A DNA stretch of 64,000 bases from NCBI GenBank assembly GCA_963721345.1, contig CAVRIT010000001.1:1178001-1242000 (forward strand), read 5' to 3'. Origin of the DNA: JACDAN01 sp963721345. GTDB lineage: Bacteria; Actinomycetota; Thermoleophilia; Gaiellales; Gaiellaceae. The stretch's first letter is position 1. Each line of letters opens with the position of its first letter. Below the pieces are notes generated by a model. That model was not told where the DNA came from. It searched no databases and saw nothing but the letters and a program-made list of their open reading frames with translations. Position numbers and translations under genes: made by a program. Below are positions 41,482-49,329 of this stretch, piece after piece.

Positions 41482-42146
41482 ACCGCCGACGGATCTACCT
41501 GATGCGGCACGGTCAGGTCGCGTACTTCGAGGACGGCCGGCCGCTCGACCCGCACGACGTTCCGCTGACGGCCGAGGGACGCGAGCAGGCGGTGGCGGCG
41601 CGCGAGCTCCTCGCCGGGATCGAACTCGACCGCGTGATCACGAGCGGCCTGCCGCGCACCGTCGAGACCGCGAGCCTCGTCGCCCCCGCCGTCGAGCCGG
41701 AGGTGTGGCCCGAGCTGCGCGAGATCGAGTCGGGGCGCCTCGCTGACATCCCCGAGGACGAGCTCGAAGACGTGTTCCTGAACGCGTGGCGCGACGTCGT
41801 TCCGGAGGACAAGCCGTTTCTCGGCGGCGAGACGATCGGCTCGCTCCTCGACCGCGTCCTGCCCGCCCTCGACCGGCTGATCGCCGACCCAGATTGGGAC
41901 GTGGTCCTCGCCGTCCTCCACGGCGCCGTCAACCGCGCGATCCTCTCGCACGCTCTGACCGGCGGCAGGCTCTTCCTCGGGAACCTCGAGCAATCGCCGG
42001 GTTGCCTGAACGTCCTCGACGTGGGCGACGAGGACTGGGTGGTGCGGGCAGTCGGCATCACGCCGCTCGACCTCGCGCATCGCGGGGGTCGGCTACGGAC
42101 GATGGAAGAGCTCTGGGCGGAGTTCAGGCCGCCTGGGCGATCCTGA
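41478..42146 (+). CDS. Histidine phosphatase (phosphoglycerate-mutase-like) protein
   Basis: A 222-residue RHG-family phosphatase. Catalytic His is in YLMRHGQVAYFE (near residue 10). The acid region is ELREIESGRLADIPE, and the second His is in VVLAVLHGAVNRAILSHAL. The insert ENLEQSPGCLNVLDVGD is common in the acyl-metabolism-linked subgroup. It overlaps the DUF6285 gene by 4 bp and converges on the TetR gene with a 23-bp overlap of 3' ends. Confidence 0.87.
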   Translation: MNRRRIYLMRHGQVAYFEDGRPLDPHDVPLTAEGREQAVAARELLAGIELDRVITSGLPRTVETASLVAPAVEPEVWPELREIESGRLADIPEDELEDVFLNAWRDVVPEDKPFLGGETIGSLLDRVLPALDRLIADPDWDVVLAVLHGAVNRAILSHALTGGRLFLGNLEQSPGCLNVLDVGDEDWVVRAVGITPLDLAHRGGRLRTMEELWAEFRPPGRS

Positions 42147-42759
42147 GGCTCTCGAGGCGGTCGCGGGTTGCGCGGCGCGCGGCTTCGAAGACGGCTGAAT
42201 CACCGAACAGGTGGTACTGCCAGTTCGCCGCCACGGCGTACGAGTCCAGCTCGAAGGTGATCTCGCGGGGGCTGATCGAGTCGTCGAGCTCACTGTTGGC
42301 TTGCGCCGTCTCGACGGCGTGCTCGAGGTACGACATCCATGTGCGGAGCATGTCCTCGATCCGGTCGCGGACCGGTCCCGGCCGATGACTGAACTCGACC
42401 GAGGTGGCAGCAAAGAAGCAGCCGCCGGGGAAGCGCTGCTGCTCGAGGTAGCGGAGCTTGTTGTCGCACAGCGCCCAGACTCGCGGCAGACCCCTCGGCG
42501 CCGCGCGCGCCGGCGCGATGACTTCGTCGACAACGAGCAGGGCGGCGTGCTCGACGGTCGCGATCTGCAGCTCTTCCTTCGAGCCGAAGTGGGCGAAGAG
42601 CCCGCTCTTGCTCATTCCCGTCGCCTCGGCGAGCCGCCCGATCGACAGGGACTCGAGACCCTCCTGCGTAGCCAGGTCGGCGGCAGTGGTCAGGATCGCT
42701 TGGCGAGTGCGCTCGCCCTTCGTTTTCAGCACGATCGTTTGTGTCGATTCAGTGTTCAC
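42124..42759 (-). CDS. TetR-family transcriptional repressor
   Basis: A 211-residue regulator. The N-terminal helix-turn-helix is TRQAILTTAADLATQEGL then SIGRLAEATGMSKSGLFAHF (recognition helix; SKSGLFAHFGSKEEL is the family signature), followed by a helical ligand domain resembling the TetR_C_6/YcdC-like group. GTG 42759 (VNTESTQTIVLK) is chosen because the longer frame (to 42849) would run through the divergent promoter. It probably represses the glyoxalase and thioesterase genes next door, and itself, from the palindrome at 42789-42808. Confidence 0.9.
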   Translation of the reverse strand: MNTESTQTIVLKTKGERTRQAILTTAADLATQEGLESLSIGRLAEATGMSKSGLFAHFGSKEELQIATVEHAALLVVDEVIAPARAAPRGLPRVWALCDNKLRYLEQQRFPGGCFFAATSVEFSHRPGPVRDRIEDMLRTWMSYLEHAVETAQANSELDDSISPREITFELDSYAVAANWQYHLFGDSAVFEAARRATRDRLESLRIAQAA

Positions 42760-42781
42760 AGGCGGAGCATAGCGCATTGAC

Positions 42782-42810
42782 TTGACAGAATAGTACGATC
42801 GTTCTATTAT
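42782..42810 (+). promoter_or_regulatory. Sigma-70-type promoter with a TetR operator in the spacer
   Basis: TTGACA (42782-42787) and TATTAT (42805-42810) are separated by 17 bp, a near-consensus promoter. Between and over them lies a 20-bp near-perfect palindrome, AATAGTACGATCGTTCTATT (42789-42808), matching at 18 of 20 positions around the centre CGATCG. The start of transcription would fall almost on the ATG at 42818, so the message is leaderless or nearly so. Its position next to a divergent tetR marks it as that repressor's operator. Confidence 0.85.
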
Positions 42811-42817
42811 CCCTCTC

Positions 42818-43177
42818 ATGGGAACCGACCACATCACCGTCTTCGTCAAGGACTACGACGCGAGCAAGCGCTTCTACCAGGAAGTGCTCGCGCCGCTCGG
42901 GCTGGTCACGCTCCTCGACTGGCCGGACAACCGCCGCGTGTACTTCGGCCGGCCGGGCGAGCCCAGCTCGCTGTGGCTTGTCGAGTCGGAGCTCGGCGGG
43001 CGGCTCGAGGTGACGCTTCCGGCGAAGGACGAGGGCGCCGTGCACTCGTTCCGGAACACCGCGATCGCCGCAGGCGCTCGTCTCGAAGGCGCTCGGGTTC
43101 TCGACTTCGACGGCAACACACTCGAGGCCGTCCACCGCGGCGAGGAAGCCGCGGCGCTCCGCCCCGCTGCCGCGTAA
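42818..43177 (+). CDS. VOC/glyoxalase-like protein, shortened
   Basis: A 119-residue vicinal-oxygen-chelate protein: DHITVFVKDYDASKRFYQEV starts the first beta-alpha-beta-beta-beta unit, with a metal-ligand His at position 5, and DFDGNTLEAVH near residue 95 holds the final Glu ligand. Relatives have 15-20 more residues between the last helix (AIAAGARLEG) and that strand, usually with an H-Y-x-P-x-Y-Y-A-AF segment. Here it goes straight on to ARVLDFDG, so an edge strand may be missing. It is the first gene under the TetR-controlled promoter, with no 5' leader. Confidence 0.78.
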   Translation: MGTDHITVFVKDYDASKRFYQEVLAPLGLVTLLDWPDNRRVYFGRPGEPSSLWLVESELGGRLEVTLPAKDEGAVHSFRNTAIAAGARLEGARVLDFDGNTLEAVHRGEEAAALRPAAA

Positions 43178-43188
43178 CGTTCTCCGCC

Positions 43189-43575
43189 ATGGAGAATCTG
43201 GCGCAGATCGCGCCGCTCGCCGGAACCCTGGGCATCGAGCTCGCGCGGGCCGACGCCGAGGAGGTCCGGGGCGGGATGGACTGGGCTCCGGAGCGCTGCA
43301 CCGCCGGAGGCGTCCTCCACGGCGGGGCGATCATGGCCTTCGCGGACACGCTCGGCGGCGTCTGCGCCTTCCTGAACCTCCCCGAAGGCGCCGCCACTAC
43401 CGCGACGGTCGAGTCGAAGACGAACTTCTTCCGCGCGGTCCGCGAGGGTCGTGTGGAGGGCGTGACAAAGCCGCTGCACATCGGCCGCAGCTTCATCGTC
43501 GCGCAGACCGACGTCTACGACTCAGAGCAGCGCCACGTCGCGCAGGTCACGCAGACGCAGGCCGTTCTCAGTTAG
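43189..43575 (+). CDS. PaaI-type hot-dog thioesterase
   Basis: A 128-residue hot-dog thioesterase. The conserved CTAGGVLHGGAIMAFADTLG (residues ~38-57) carries HGG and the Asp. ESKTNFFRAVREGRVEGVTK follows, then QVTQTQAVLS at the end, as in 4HBT/PaaI proteins. It lies 11 bp after the glyoxalase-like gene, so it shares that TetR-controlled promoter. It is convergent with the esterase gene, with 3 bp between stops. Confidence 0.87.
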   Translation: MENLAQIAPLAGTLGIELARADAEEVRGGMDWAPERCTAGGVLHGGAIMAFADTLGGVCAFLNLPEGAATTATVESKTNFFRAVREGRVEGVTKPLHIGRSFIVAQTDVYDSEQRHVAQVTQTQAVLS

Positions 43576-43578
43576 CGC

Positions 43579-44535
43579 CTAGAGGTCGAGCCTTGCACGG
43601 GCGAAGTCGTACATCGATTCCGTCGCGGCGCGCGAGAGGGCCAACGGGAAGCTGGTGAAGCCGTGGACGCACTCGGGCCACACTCGGAGCTCAGTTTCGT
43701 TGCCGGCCATGCGCCACCGGGCCTCCATGAACAAGCTGTCGTCGAGCAGCGGATCGAGGTCGCCGATCGTGAAGAGCGCCGGCGGCATGTCGCTCAGGTC
43801 GGCGTAGAGCGGCGAGATGTCGGGATCGCGCAGCTCGTCGCCGCTCCGGTCGCCGACGAACTGCCGTCCGAACCACCGCATGATCGGCGTGGAGATGACC
43901 AAGTTCCGCTCGCCCCACAGCCGCTGACTCGGCGTCATGGAGAGGTCGAAGGCGCCGAAGACGAGGTTCGCGGCGCGGAACGCCCTGCGAATGCCGTGCA
44001 GGTCCCGGAGGCGGAGCAGCGTCACCGTGGCGAGCTGGGCGCCGGCCGACTCACCTCCGATTGCGAGCACATTCGGCAGGCCGAGCTCGTCGAGACCCCG
44101 GTCGAGCAACCAAATCGCCGCGTCCTCGCAATCGTCCGGCGCGGCGGGGTACGGATGCTCCGGCGAGAGACGGTACCCGACGCTGATCGCGCACAGCCCG
44201 GTCGCCTCGACCATGTCCCAGAGGCGCACGTCGTACTCGTCGCACTCGCCGAGCACCCAGCCGCCGCCATGGAGGTGGAAGTAGACGCCGGTCGCCTCCC
44301 TTTCGGGCCTGAGCACACGCAGCCGGATCTCGCCGTCCCGGCCGGGAATGACTTGGTCCCGCGCCTGCGGCAGGAACTCCGGCGGCGGCCAGATCCCTCG
44401 GCCCTCGCGCCGCACACGCCGCGAGACCTCGGGCGGCACGTCGCACACCGGTTGCTGCGTCGCGATCAAGCGTTCGAGCTCCGCGTTGAACGCCCGGGTC
44501 TCGGCAAGGGCTGCCTCGTCGAGCGCGACGCTCAG
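43579..44535 (-). CDS. Alpha/beta-hydrolase esterase, HSL (hormone-sensitive lipase) family
   Basis: About 318 residues. The HSL oxyanion motif is in YFHLHGGGWVLGECDEYD, the nucleophile elbow is IGGESAGAQL (G-x-S-x-G), the catalytic Asp is in FTIGDLDPLLDDS, and the His is in CVHGFTSFPLA. It hydrolyses short acyl esters. The start is uncertain. CTG 44535 overlaps the thiolase stop (CTGA) and gives the N-terminus SVALDEAALAETRAF. The first ordinary start is TTG 44469 (LIATQQPVCD), which would cut ~22 residues of a plausible N-terminal helix. Confidence 0.87.
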   Translation of the reverse strand: MSVALDEAALAETRAFNAELERLIATQQPVCDVPPEVSRRVRREGRGIWPPPEFLPQARDQVIPGRDGEIRLRVLRPEREATGVYFHLHGGGWVLGECDEYDVRLWDMVEATGLCAISVGYRLSPEHPYPAAPDDCEDAAIWLLDRGLDELGLPNVLAIGGESAGAQLATVTLLRLRDLHGIRRAFRAANLVFGAFDLSMTPSQRLWGERNLVISTPIMRWFGRQFVGDRSGDELRDPDISPLYADLSDMPPALFTIGDLDPLLDDSLFMEARWRMAGNETELRVWPECVHGFTSFPLALSRAATESMYDFARARLDL

Positions 44536-45681
44536 TTGAGCCGTTCCACGATCATCGCCATTCCCTGCCCGCCGCCGACGCACATCGTCTCGAGCCCGAT
44601 CGTCTTGTCCATCGTCTCGAGGTCGTTCAACAGGGTGTTCATGATCCGCGCGCCGGTCATCCCGTAGGGGTGGCCGAGCGCGATCGCGCCGCCGTTCGGG
44701 TTCAGCTGGTCGCTGAACGGATCGATGCCGAGCTCGCGGCAGACCGGAAGCACCTGGGCTGCGAACGCTTCGTTCAGCTCGACTACGTCCACGTCGTCGA
44801 TCGTCATCCCGGCGGTCTCCAGCACCTTGCGGACCGCCCCGATCGGGCCGACACCCATGATCTCGGGCTCGACGCCGGAGACGGACGAGGCAATGATTCG
44901 CGCCCGCGGCTTCAGCCCGAGCTCCCCGGCGCGCGTCTCGCTCATCACGACCACCGCGGCAGCGCCGTCGTTCAGCGGGCACGAGTTGCCGGCCGTGACC
45001 CGGCCGCCCGGCTTGAACACCGGCTCGAGCTCGGCCAGCTTTTCGACCGTCGACCCGCGGCGAGGTCCGTCGTCGGCCGAAACGCCGTCCCATGACGTGA
45101 TCTCCCGCTCGAAGAAACCACTGTCCTGCGCGGCGACCGCGCGCTCCTGTGATCGCTGCGCGAAGCGGTCCATGTCCTCGCGCGAGACGTCCCAGCGCTC
45201 GGCGACGTTCTCGGCCGTCATGCCCATCGGGATGTAGACGTTCGCGATCGGCGCGTCGTCCCCGAAGAGTTTCGGGTGGATCTCCTCCTCGCTTTTCGGA
45301 TAGCCGTCGACCTGCGTGATCGACTCGACTCCCGCGGCGACGAAGACGTCGCCCTCCCCCGCTCTGATCGCGTGGTGCGCCATGCGGATCGTCTGGAGCG
45401 ACGACGCGCAGAATCGGTTCACGGTCGTGCCTGGCACCCCTGCGGGCAGACCGGCGAGCAGCGCCGCGCGGCGCGCGAGGTTCATCCCTTGCTTCTGCTC
45501 CGGGAAGCCACAGCCCACCATCACGTCGACGATCTCGGCGCGGTCGAGGTCGGGAACCTTGTTCAGCGCCGCGTCGATCGCGAACGCGAGCGAGGTCGTC
45601 GGGCCGCGCGTCGACCAGCGAGCCCTTCTTCGCGCGGCCGATCGGCGTGCGCGCCGTGGAAACGATCACTGCGTCAGACAA
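44532..45681 (-). CDS. Acetyl-CoA acetyltransferase / thiolase (one-base frameshift)
   Basis: A thiolase of ~382 residues. It starts MSDAVIVSTARTPIGRAKKG, typical of FadA-type thiolases. After a frame change it continues VMVGCGFPEQKQGMNLARRA, active-site Cys in TVNRFCASSLQTI, NGGAIALGHPYGMTGAR (catalytic His) and the second Cys in MCVGGGQGMAMIVERLN. The break is at about 45605-45610 (one extra G around CTCGCTCGCG); without it the two parts join as RPDDLLAFAIDAALNK. It removes acetyl-CoA at the end of beta-oxidation. Confidence 0.85.
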
Positions 45682-45733
45682 AAGCGTTCTCCATTTCTAG
45701 TTACGCGGAGCCAGACTGAAGTCTGGCACCGCA

Positions 45734-46849
45734 TCAGCTGAATGCGCTGACGTCCGTCAGCGCACGTCCGATGATCAGCTTCTGAATCTGGCTGGTGCCC
45801 TCGTAGAGGGTAGTGACGCGGGCGTCCCTGAGGTACTTCCCGACCGGGTACTCGTCCACGTAGCCGTAGCCGCCGTGGATCTGAACCGCGGCGTTCGCGG
45901 CACGCACAGCCGCCTCGCTCGCGTAGTACTTCGCGATCGACGACTCGAGCGTGTGGCGGACCCCCGAATCAGCGGCGAGCGCCGCCCGCCAGGTGAGGAG
46001 TCGCGCCGCGTCGGTCTCCACCGCGATCTCCGCGAGCAGCTCCTGGACGAGCTGGAACGACGCGATCGGCCGTCCGAACTGCTGGCGGTTCTTCGCATAG
46101 GCCACGCACGCCTCGAGGCAGCCCTGGCCGATCCCGACACAACCGGCGGCCAGCGAGATCCGGCCGTTGTCGAGCGCGGAGAGCGCGACCTTCATGCCGC
46201 CGCCTTCCTCACCGAGCACCGCATCCGGCCCGACCCGCACGCCGTCGAGCGTGAGCTCGGCGGTGTCCTGCGCGCGCAGCCCGAGCTTGCCCTTGATCAG
46301 CTGCGTCGAGAACCCCTCCGAGTCGGTCGGGACGAGGAAGCACGTGATCCCGGCCTCGGCGCGCGCAAAGAGGAGCGCCAGTCCGGCCCACGAGCCGAGG
46401 GTGATGAAGACCTTCGAGCCGGTGATCCGCCAGCCGTCGCCGTCGCGCTCGGCGCGGGTCGTCAGGCTGGAGGGGTCTGACCCCGAGCCGGGCTCCGTGA
46501 GCGCGTAGCAGCCGAGCGCCTCCCCGCTCCCGAGGCGCGGGATCCACTCTGCCTGCTGCTCGTCCGTCCCCCACCGCTTGATCGTCTTGCCGACGAGGCC
46601 GACGTTAACGGAGACGATCCCGCGCACCGAGGAGTCGACCCGGCCGAGCTCCTCCATCACCAGCGAGTAGGAGACGGTGTCGAGCTCCCAGCCGGCGAGG
46701 AACCCGATCTCGGCGAGCTTCGGCACCACCCCTCGGTCCATCGTCTCGTCGCGATCCCAATCCCGAACGTGCGGCGCGAGCTCGCGGTCGACGAACTCGC
46801 GCGCGGAGCTGCGAATCAGCTCCTGCTCGGGTGTCAGCGTGAGATCCAT
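45734..46849 (-). CDS. Acyl-CoA dehydrogenase (glutaryl/short-chain-type)
   Basis: A 371-residue acyl-CoA dehydrogenase. YSLVMEELGRVDSSVRGIVS, CYALTEPGSGSDPSSLTTRA, GWRITGSKVFITLGSWAGLA, LGEEGGGMKVALSALDNGRI and the late IHGGYGYVDEYPVGKYLRDA and LYEGTSQIQKLIIGRAL, with the catalytic Glu, are all in order. The protein resembles glutaryl-CoA/short-chain dehydrogenases. It is upstream of the thiolase on the same strand by 52 bp. A strong hairpin separates it from the liv transporter. Confidence 0.92.
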   Translation of the reverse strand: MDLTLTPEQELIRSSAREFVDRELAPHVRDWDRDETMDRGVVPKLAEIGFLAGWELDTVSYSLVMEELGRVDSSVRGIVSVNVGLVGKTIKRWGTDEQQAEWIPRLGSGEALGCYALTEPGSGSDPSSLTTRAERDGDGWRITGSKVFITLGSWAGLALLFARAEAGITCFLVPTDSEGFSTQLIKGKLGLRAQDTAELTLDGVRVGPDAVLGEEGGGMKVALSALDNGRISLAAGCVGIGQGCLEACVAYAKNRQQFGRPIASFQLVQELLAEIAVETDAARLLTWRAALAADSGVRHTLESSIAKYYASEAAVRAANAAVQIHGGYGYVDEYPVGKYLRDARVTTLYEGTSQIQKLIIGRALTDVSAFS

Positions 46850-46857
46850 GAAATGCG

Positions 46858-46883
46858 ACGGGGCCGCTCGAGAGCGGCCCCGT
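46858..46883. terminator. Strong GC hairpin after the liv operon
   Basis: ACGGGGCCGCTC (46858-46869) pairs perfectly over 12 bp with GAGCGGCCCCGT (46872-46883) around GA. It lies 20 bp past the livK stop on the minus strand and just upstream of the acyl-CoA dehydrogenase ATG (46849). Only a short TTT follows, so Rho-independent strength is uncertain. Confidence 0.7.
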
Positions 46884-46903
46884 CATTCTGATCTGTCGGA
46901 GGC

Positions 46904-48163
46904 CTAGCGGCCCTTGTAGAGCGAGCTGATCTCCTGCCAGCTTCCGTTGTTGTACCGGATGACCTTCCCCTGATCGATCGGGAAGCGGTCCTTCGCCGAC
47001 GTCTTCACCCGGACACCCTTCAACGCGTACGGGTTGACCCAGTTCATCTTCGCGGTCGCCGCCATGAGCGACGCGCGCGTCGGGTTCCTCCCTGCGGCGT
47101 ACATGAGCCTCACGAAGTCGTACGCCTTCGCGACCCCGTAGTAGTAGAACGTGTTGCGGATGTCGATCCCGCCCTCAGGGCCGTGCTTGGCCATGATCCG
47201 GCGGTACGACCTGATCGCCGCGTCGTTCTTGTACTTCGGATTCGAGTTGTTCTTCAGGTAGCCGGTGCTGATTGCGCCGTTCACGAAGTCCTGACCCACT
47301 GTCCGGGCCGCCGCCGCCATGACCGCGTCGGTCGCGGCGACGGAGTTGATCACGATCTGGTCAGGCCTCCACGCGAGCCCCCGCGCGGTCCCGAGGGCCC
47401 GCACTGTGGGCGTCCCGGCAGTCGTGATCAGGACCCACGTGTCAGCGCCGGACGCCTTCTGACGGGCGATCTGCGACGCGTAGCTCGAGTCCGTGACCTC
47501 GTAGCTGAGCTCGGACACGATCATGGTGCTCGCCCGAGTCCCGAGACCCTGCTTGACGCCGCGCAGGTAGTCCTTACCGTAGTCGTCGTTCTGGTAGAAG
47601 ATCGCGATCTTCCCGCTGGGCCGGTTCTGCAGGATCCAGCGAGCGTAGATGCGACCTTCGGCCACGTAGTCCGTCTGCCAGCCGCTCGTCCAGGGGAACT
47701 GCTTGTAGTGCAGACCCCAGTAGCTGGCGCCCGTCGACACCAGGACGTGCGGGACCTTGCGCTGGTTGAGCATCGGACGGATCGCAAGGTTGACCTCGGT
47801 GCCTAGTGAACCGACGACGGCGAACACCTTGTCCTCGAGGACGAGCTTGTTCGTCATCTGGATCGCATTCGCCGGGTTGTAGCCGTCGTCGTAGACGATG
47901 AAGTTGATCGACCGGCCGTAGACCCCCTTCTTGCCATCAGGCCCCTTCCGCGCGTTCACGAACCTGAAGTACGACTCCATGCCCCGCGCGATCGGGGAGT
48001 ACGAGGAGACGGGCCCGCTGAGCGGGAACGTGCCGCCGATCTTGATCGATTTGCTCGTGATCCCAGGCGCCGCTTGGGTCGCCTCGGACCGAGCAAACGC
48101 GCCTGGCAGCGCCACCGTCAACGCAGCGGCAAGTGCCAAAAGCGCGAGAACAATCTTTCTCAT
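46904..48163 (-). CDS. livK: Branched-chain amino acid-type ABC transporter substrate-binding protein
   Basis: A 419-residue type I periplasmic-binding protein (Peripla_BP_6). The signal peptide is MRKIVLALLALAAALTVALP. The mature part shows IKIGGTFPLSGPVSSYSPIA, FIVYDDGYNPANAIQMTNKL, FAVVGSLGTEVNLAIRPMLN and IAIFYQNDDYGKDYLRGVKQ. The ligand may be an amino acid, amide or aromatic acid. ATG 48163 has an excellent AAGGAGGAG ribosome binding site seven bases upstream, which decides the start against the longer frame. It is the last gene of the liv run, 92 bp after livM. Confidence 0.92.
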   Translation of the reverse strand: MRKIVLALLALAAALTVALPGAFARSEATQAAPGITSKSIKIGGTFPLSGPVSSYSPIARGMESYFRFVNARKGPDGKKGVYGRSINFIVYDDGYNPANAIQMTNKLVLEDKVFAVVGSLGTEVNLAIRPMLNQRKVPHVLVSTGASYWGLHYKQFPWTSGWQTDYVAEGRIYARWILQNRPSGKIAIFYQNDDYGKDYLRGVKQGLGTRASTMIVSELSYEVTDSSYASQIARQKASGADTWVLITTAGTPTVRALGTARGLAWRPDQIVINSVAATDAVMAAAARTVGQDFVNGAISTGYLKNNSNPKYKNDAAIRSYRRIMAKHGPEGGIDIRNTFYYYGVAKAYDFVRLMYAAGRNPTRASLMAATAKMNWVNPYALKGVRVKTSAKDRFPIDQGKVIRYNNGSWQEISSLYKGR

Positions 48164-48255
48164 ACTGTGACTCCTCCTTGACATGCGGGGTGTCAGACCC
48201 CCGGGGAACACCACCAAGAGTTAGACGCTGGAGAAAGCCTAAGGGTTAGGCAGCT

Positions 48256-49329
48256 TTACGCCAACTCCGTCGTGTCGCGGCGACGGAAGCGCCCCGTTCG
48301 CACCGCGCCGACGACGGCGCGGATCAGCCCGGCCACGCCGCCTGGGAGGAGCAGCATGATCACGATCAGGAAGACGCCGAAGACGACCGCAGGCGCCTGA
48401 TCCGCGAACTCCCAGTCGAACAGCGGTGGATTCTGCGAATAGATTGGGAGGAACTGCAGCAGGAGGGCGCCGAACACGGCTCCGGCGAGTGATCCCAGGC
48501 CTCCGATCACGGCCGCGGCGAGCAGCAGGATCGACTCGCTGACCGGGAACGTGTCGGGATTGACGTACGAGGTCTCGATCACGAACAGTGCCCCTGCAGC
48601 GCCCGCATAGGCGGCCGAGACCGCGAAAGCCAGCGTCTTGTAGAGCGAAGGATTGACACCCGAAGAGGTCGCTGCGACTTCCCCGTCCCTGATCGCGCGC
48701 CACGCCCGCCCAACGCGGCCGCGTACGAGCAGCCACGCGCCGACGAACAGGATCCCGGCCGTTACCCACGCCTCGTAGTAGAGCCAGTGCCTGGTCGAGA
48801 TGTCCCAACCGAAGGGCGTCTCCGGGAGCGGGGTGTTGATGCCGCCGCCGCCGCCGGTCACGTTGTCGAAGCGTTTCATCAGAATCGGGAACGACACCGC
48901 GACGGCGAGCGTCGCGAGGGCAAGCGACACACCACCGAGGCGAAGCGCCGGGATCCCGATCAGGAATCCGATCACCCCCGTGACGACGAACGCGATCGGG
49001 ATAGTGAAAACGGGGCGCATGCCATCGCCGAGCGGCATCCAGTCCGGCGGAGCGAGCAGGAGCATCTCCATCCCAGGACGTCCGAGGGTGAGGAACGCGC
49101 TGACGTAGGCGCCGACACCGACGAGGGCGAAGTGGCCGAGCGAGATCTGACCGCTGTAGCCCGTGAGGATGTTGAGACCGAGGATTGCGATCACGAAGAT
49201 CGCCACGCGGGTGAACTGCAGCAGCCGGAACTCGCCCATGACGCGAGGCAGGAGGGCGACGACGATGAACGTCGCCATGAAGATGAGCGGGCCGATCGAG
49301 TGGCGGAGGTACGGCCTGACCCGCGTCAC
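48256..49329 (-). CDS. livM: Branched-chain amino acid-type ABC permease LivM
   Basis: A 357-residue inner-membrane permease with about nine hydrophobic helices. GYSGQISLGHFALVGVGAYV near residue 60, GIPALRLGGVSLALATLAVA, RAWRAIRDGEVAATSSGVNP (cytoplasmic loop contacting the ATPases) and SLAGAVFGALLLQFLP are LivM hallmarks. GTG 49329 overlaps the livH stop (GTGTGA). A basic C-terminal tail follows helix 9. The 92-bp gap to livK holds a livK ribosome binding site and a small GGGGT-ACCCC hairpin at 48187-48201. Confidence 0.92.
   Translation of the reverse strand: MTRVRPYLRHSIGPLIFMATFIVVALLPRVMGEFRLLQFTRVAIFVIAILGLNILTGYSGQISLGHFALVGVGAYVSAFLTLGRPGMEMLLLAPPDWMPLGDGMRPVFTIPIAFVVTGVIGFLIGIPALRLGGVSLALATLAVAVSFPILMKRFDNVTGGGGGINTPLPETPFGWDISTRHWLYYEAWVTAGILFVGAWLLVRGRVGRAWRAIRDGEVAATSSGVNPSLYKTLAFAVSAAYAGAAGALFVIETSYVNPDTFPVSESILLLAAAVIGGLGSLAGAVFGALLLQFLPIYSQNPPLFDWEFADQAPAVVFGVFLIVIMLLLPGGVAGLIRAVVGAVRTGRFRRRDTTELA

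Noticed and set aside
43579..45681. A 700-codon frame joining the thiolase N-terminus to the esterase
   Set aside because: The middle is out-of-frame shadow of the thiolase. Two genes with an indel explain it better than a fusion.
46469..46486. GGGGTCTGACCCCGAGC in an acyl-CoA dehydrogenase gene, identical to REP copy E
   Set aside because: It encodes the conserved G-S-D-P of this enzyme family, so the match is probably codon coincidence and not an inserted repeat.
48187..48201. GGGGT-GTCAG-ACCCC hairpin upstream of livK
   Set aside because: It resembles the REP core but is short and lacks the TTGAGG arms; not enough to call a repeat copy.
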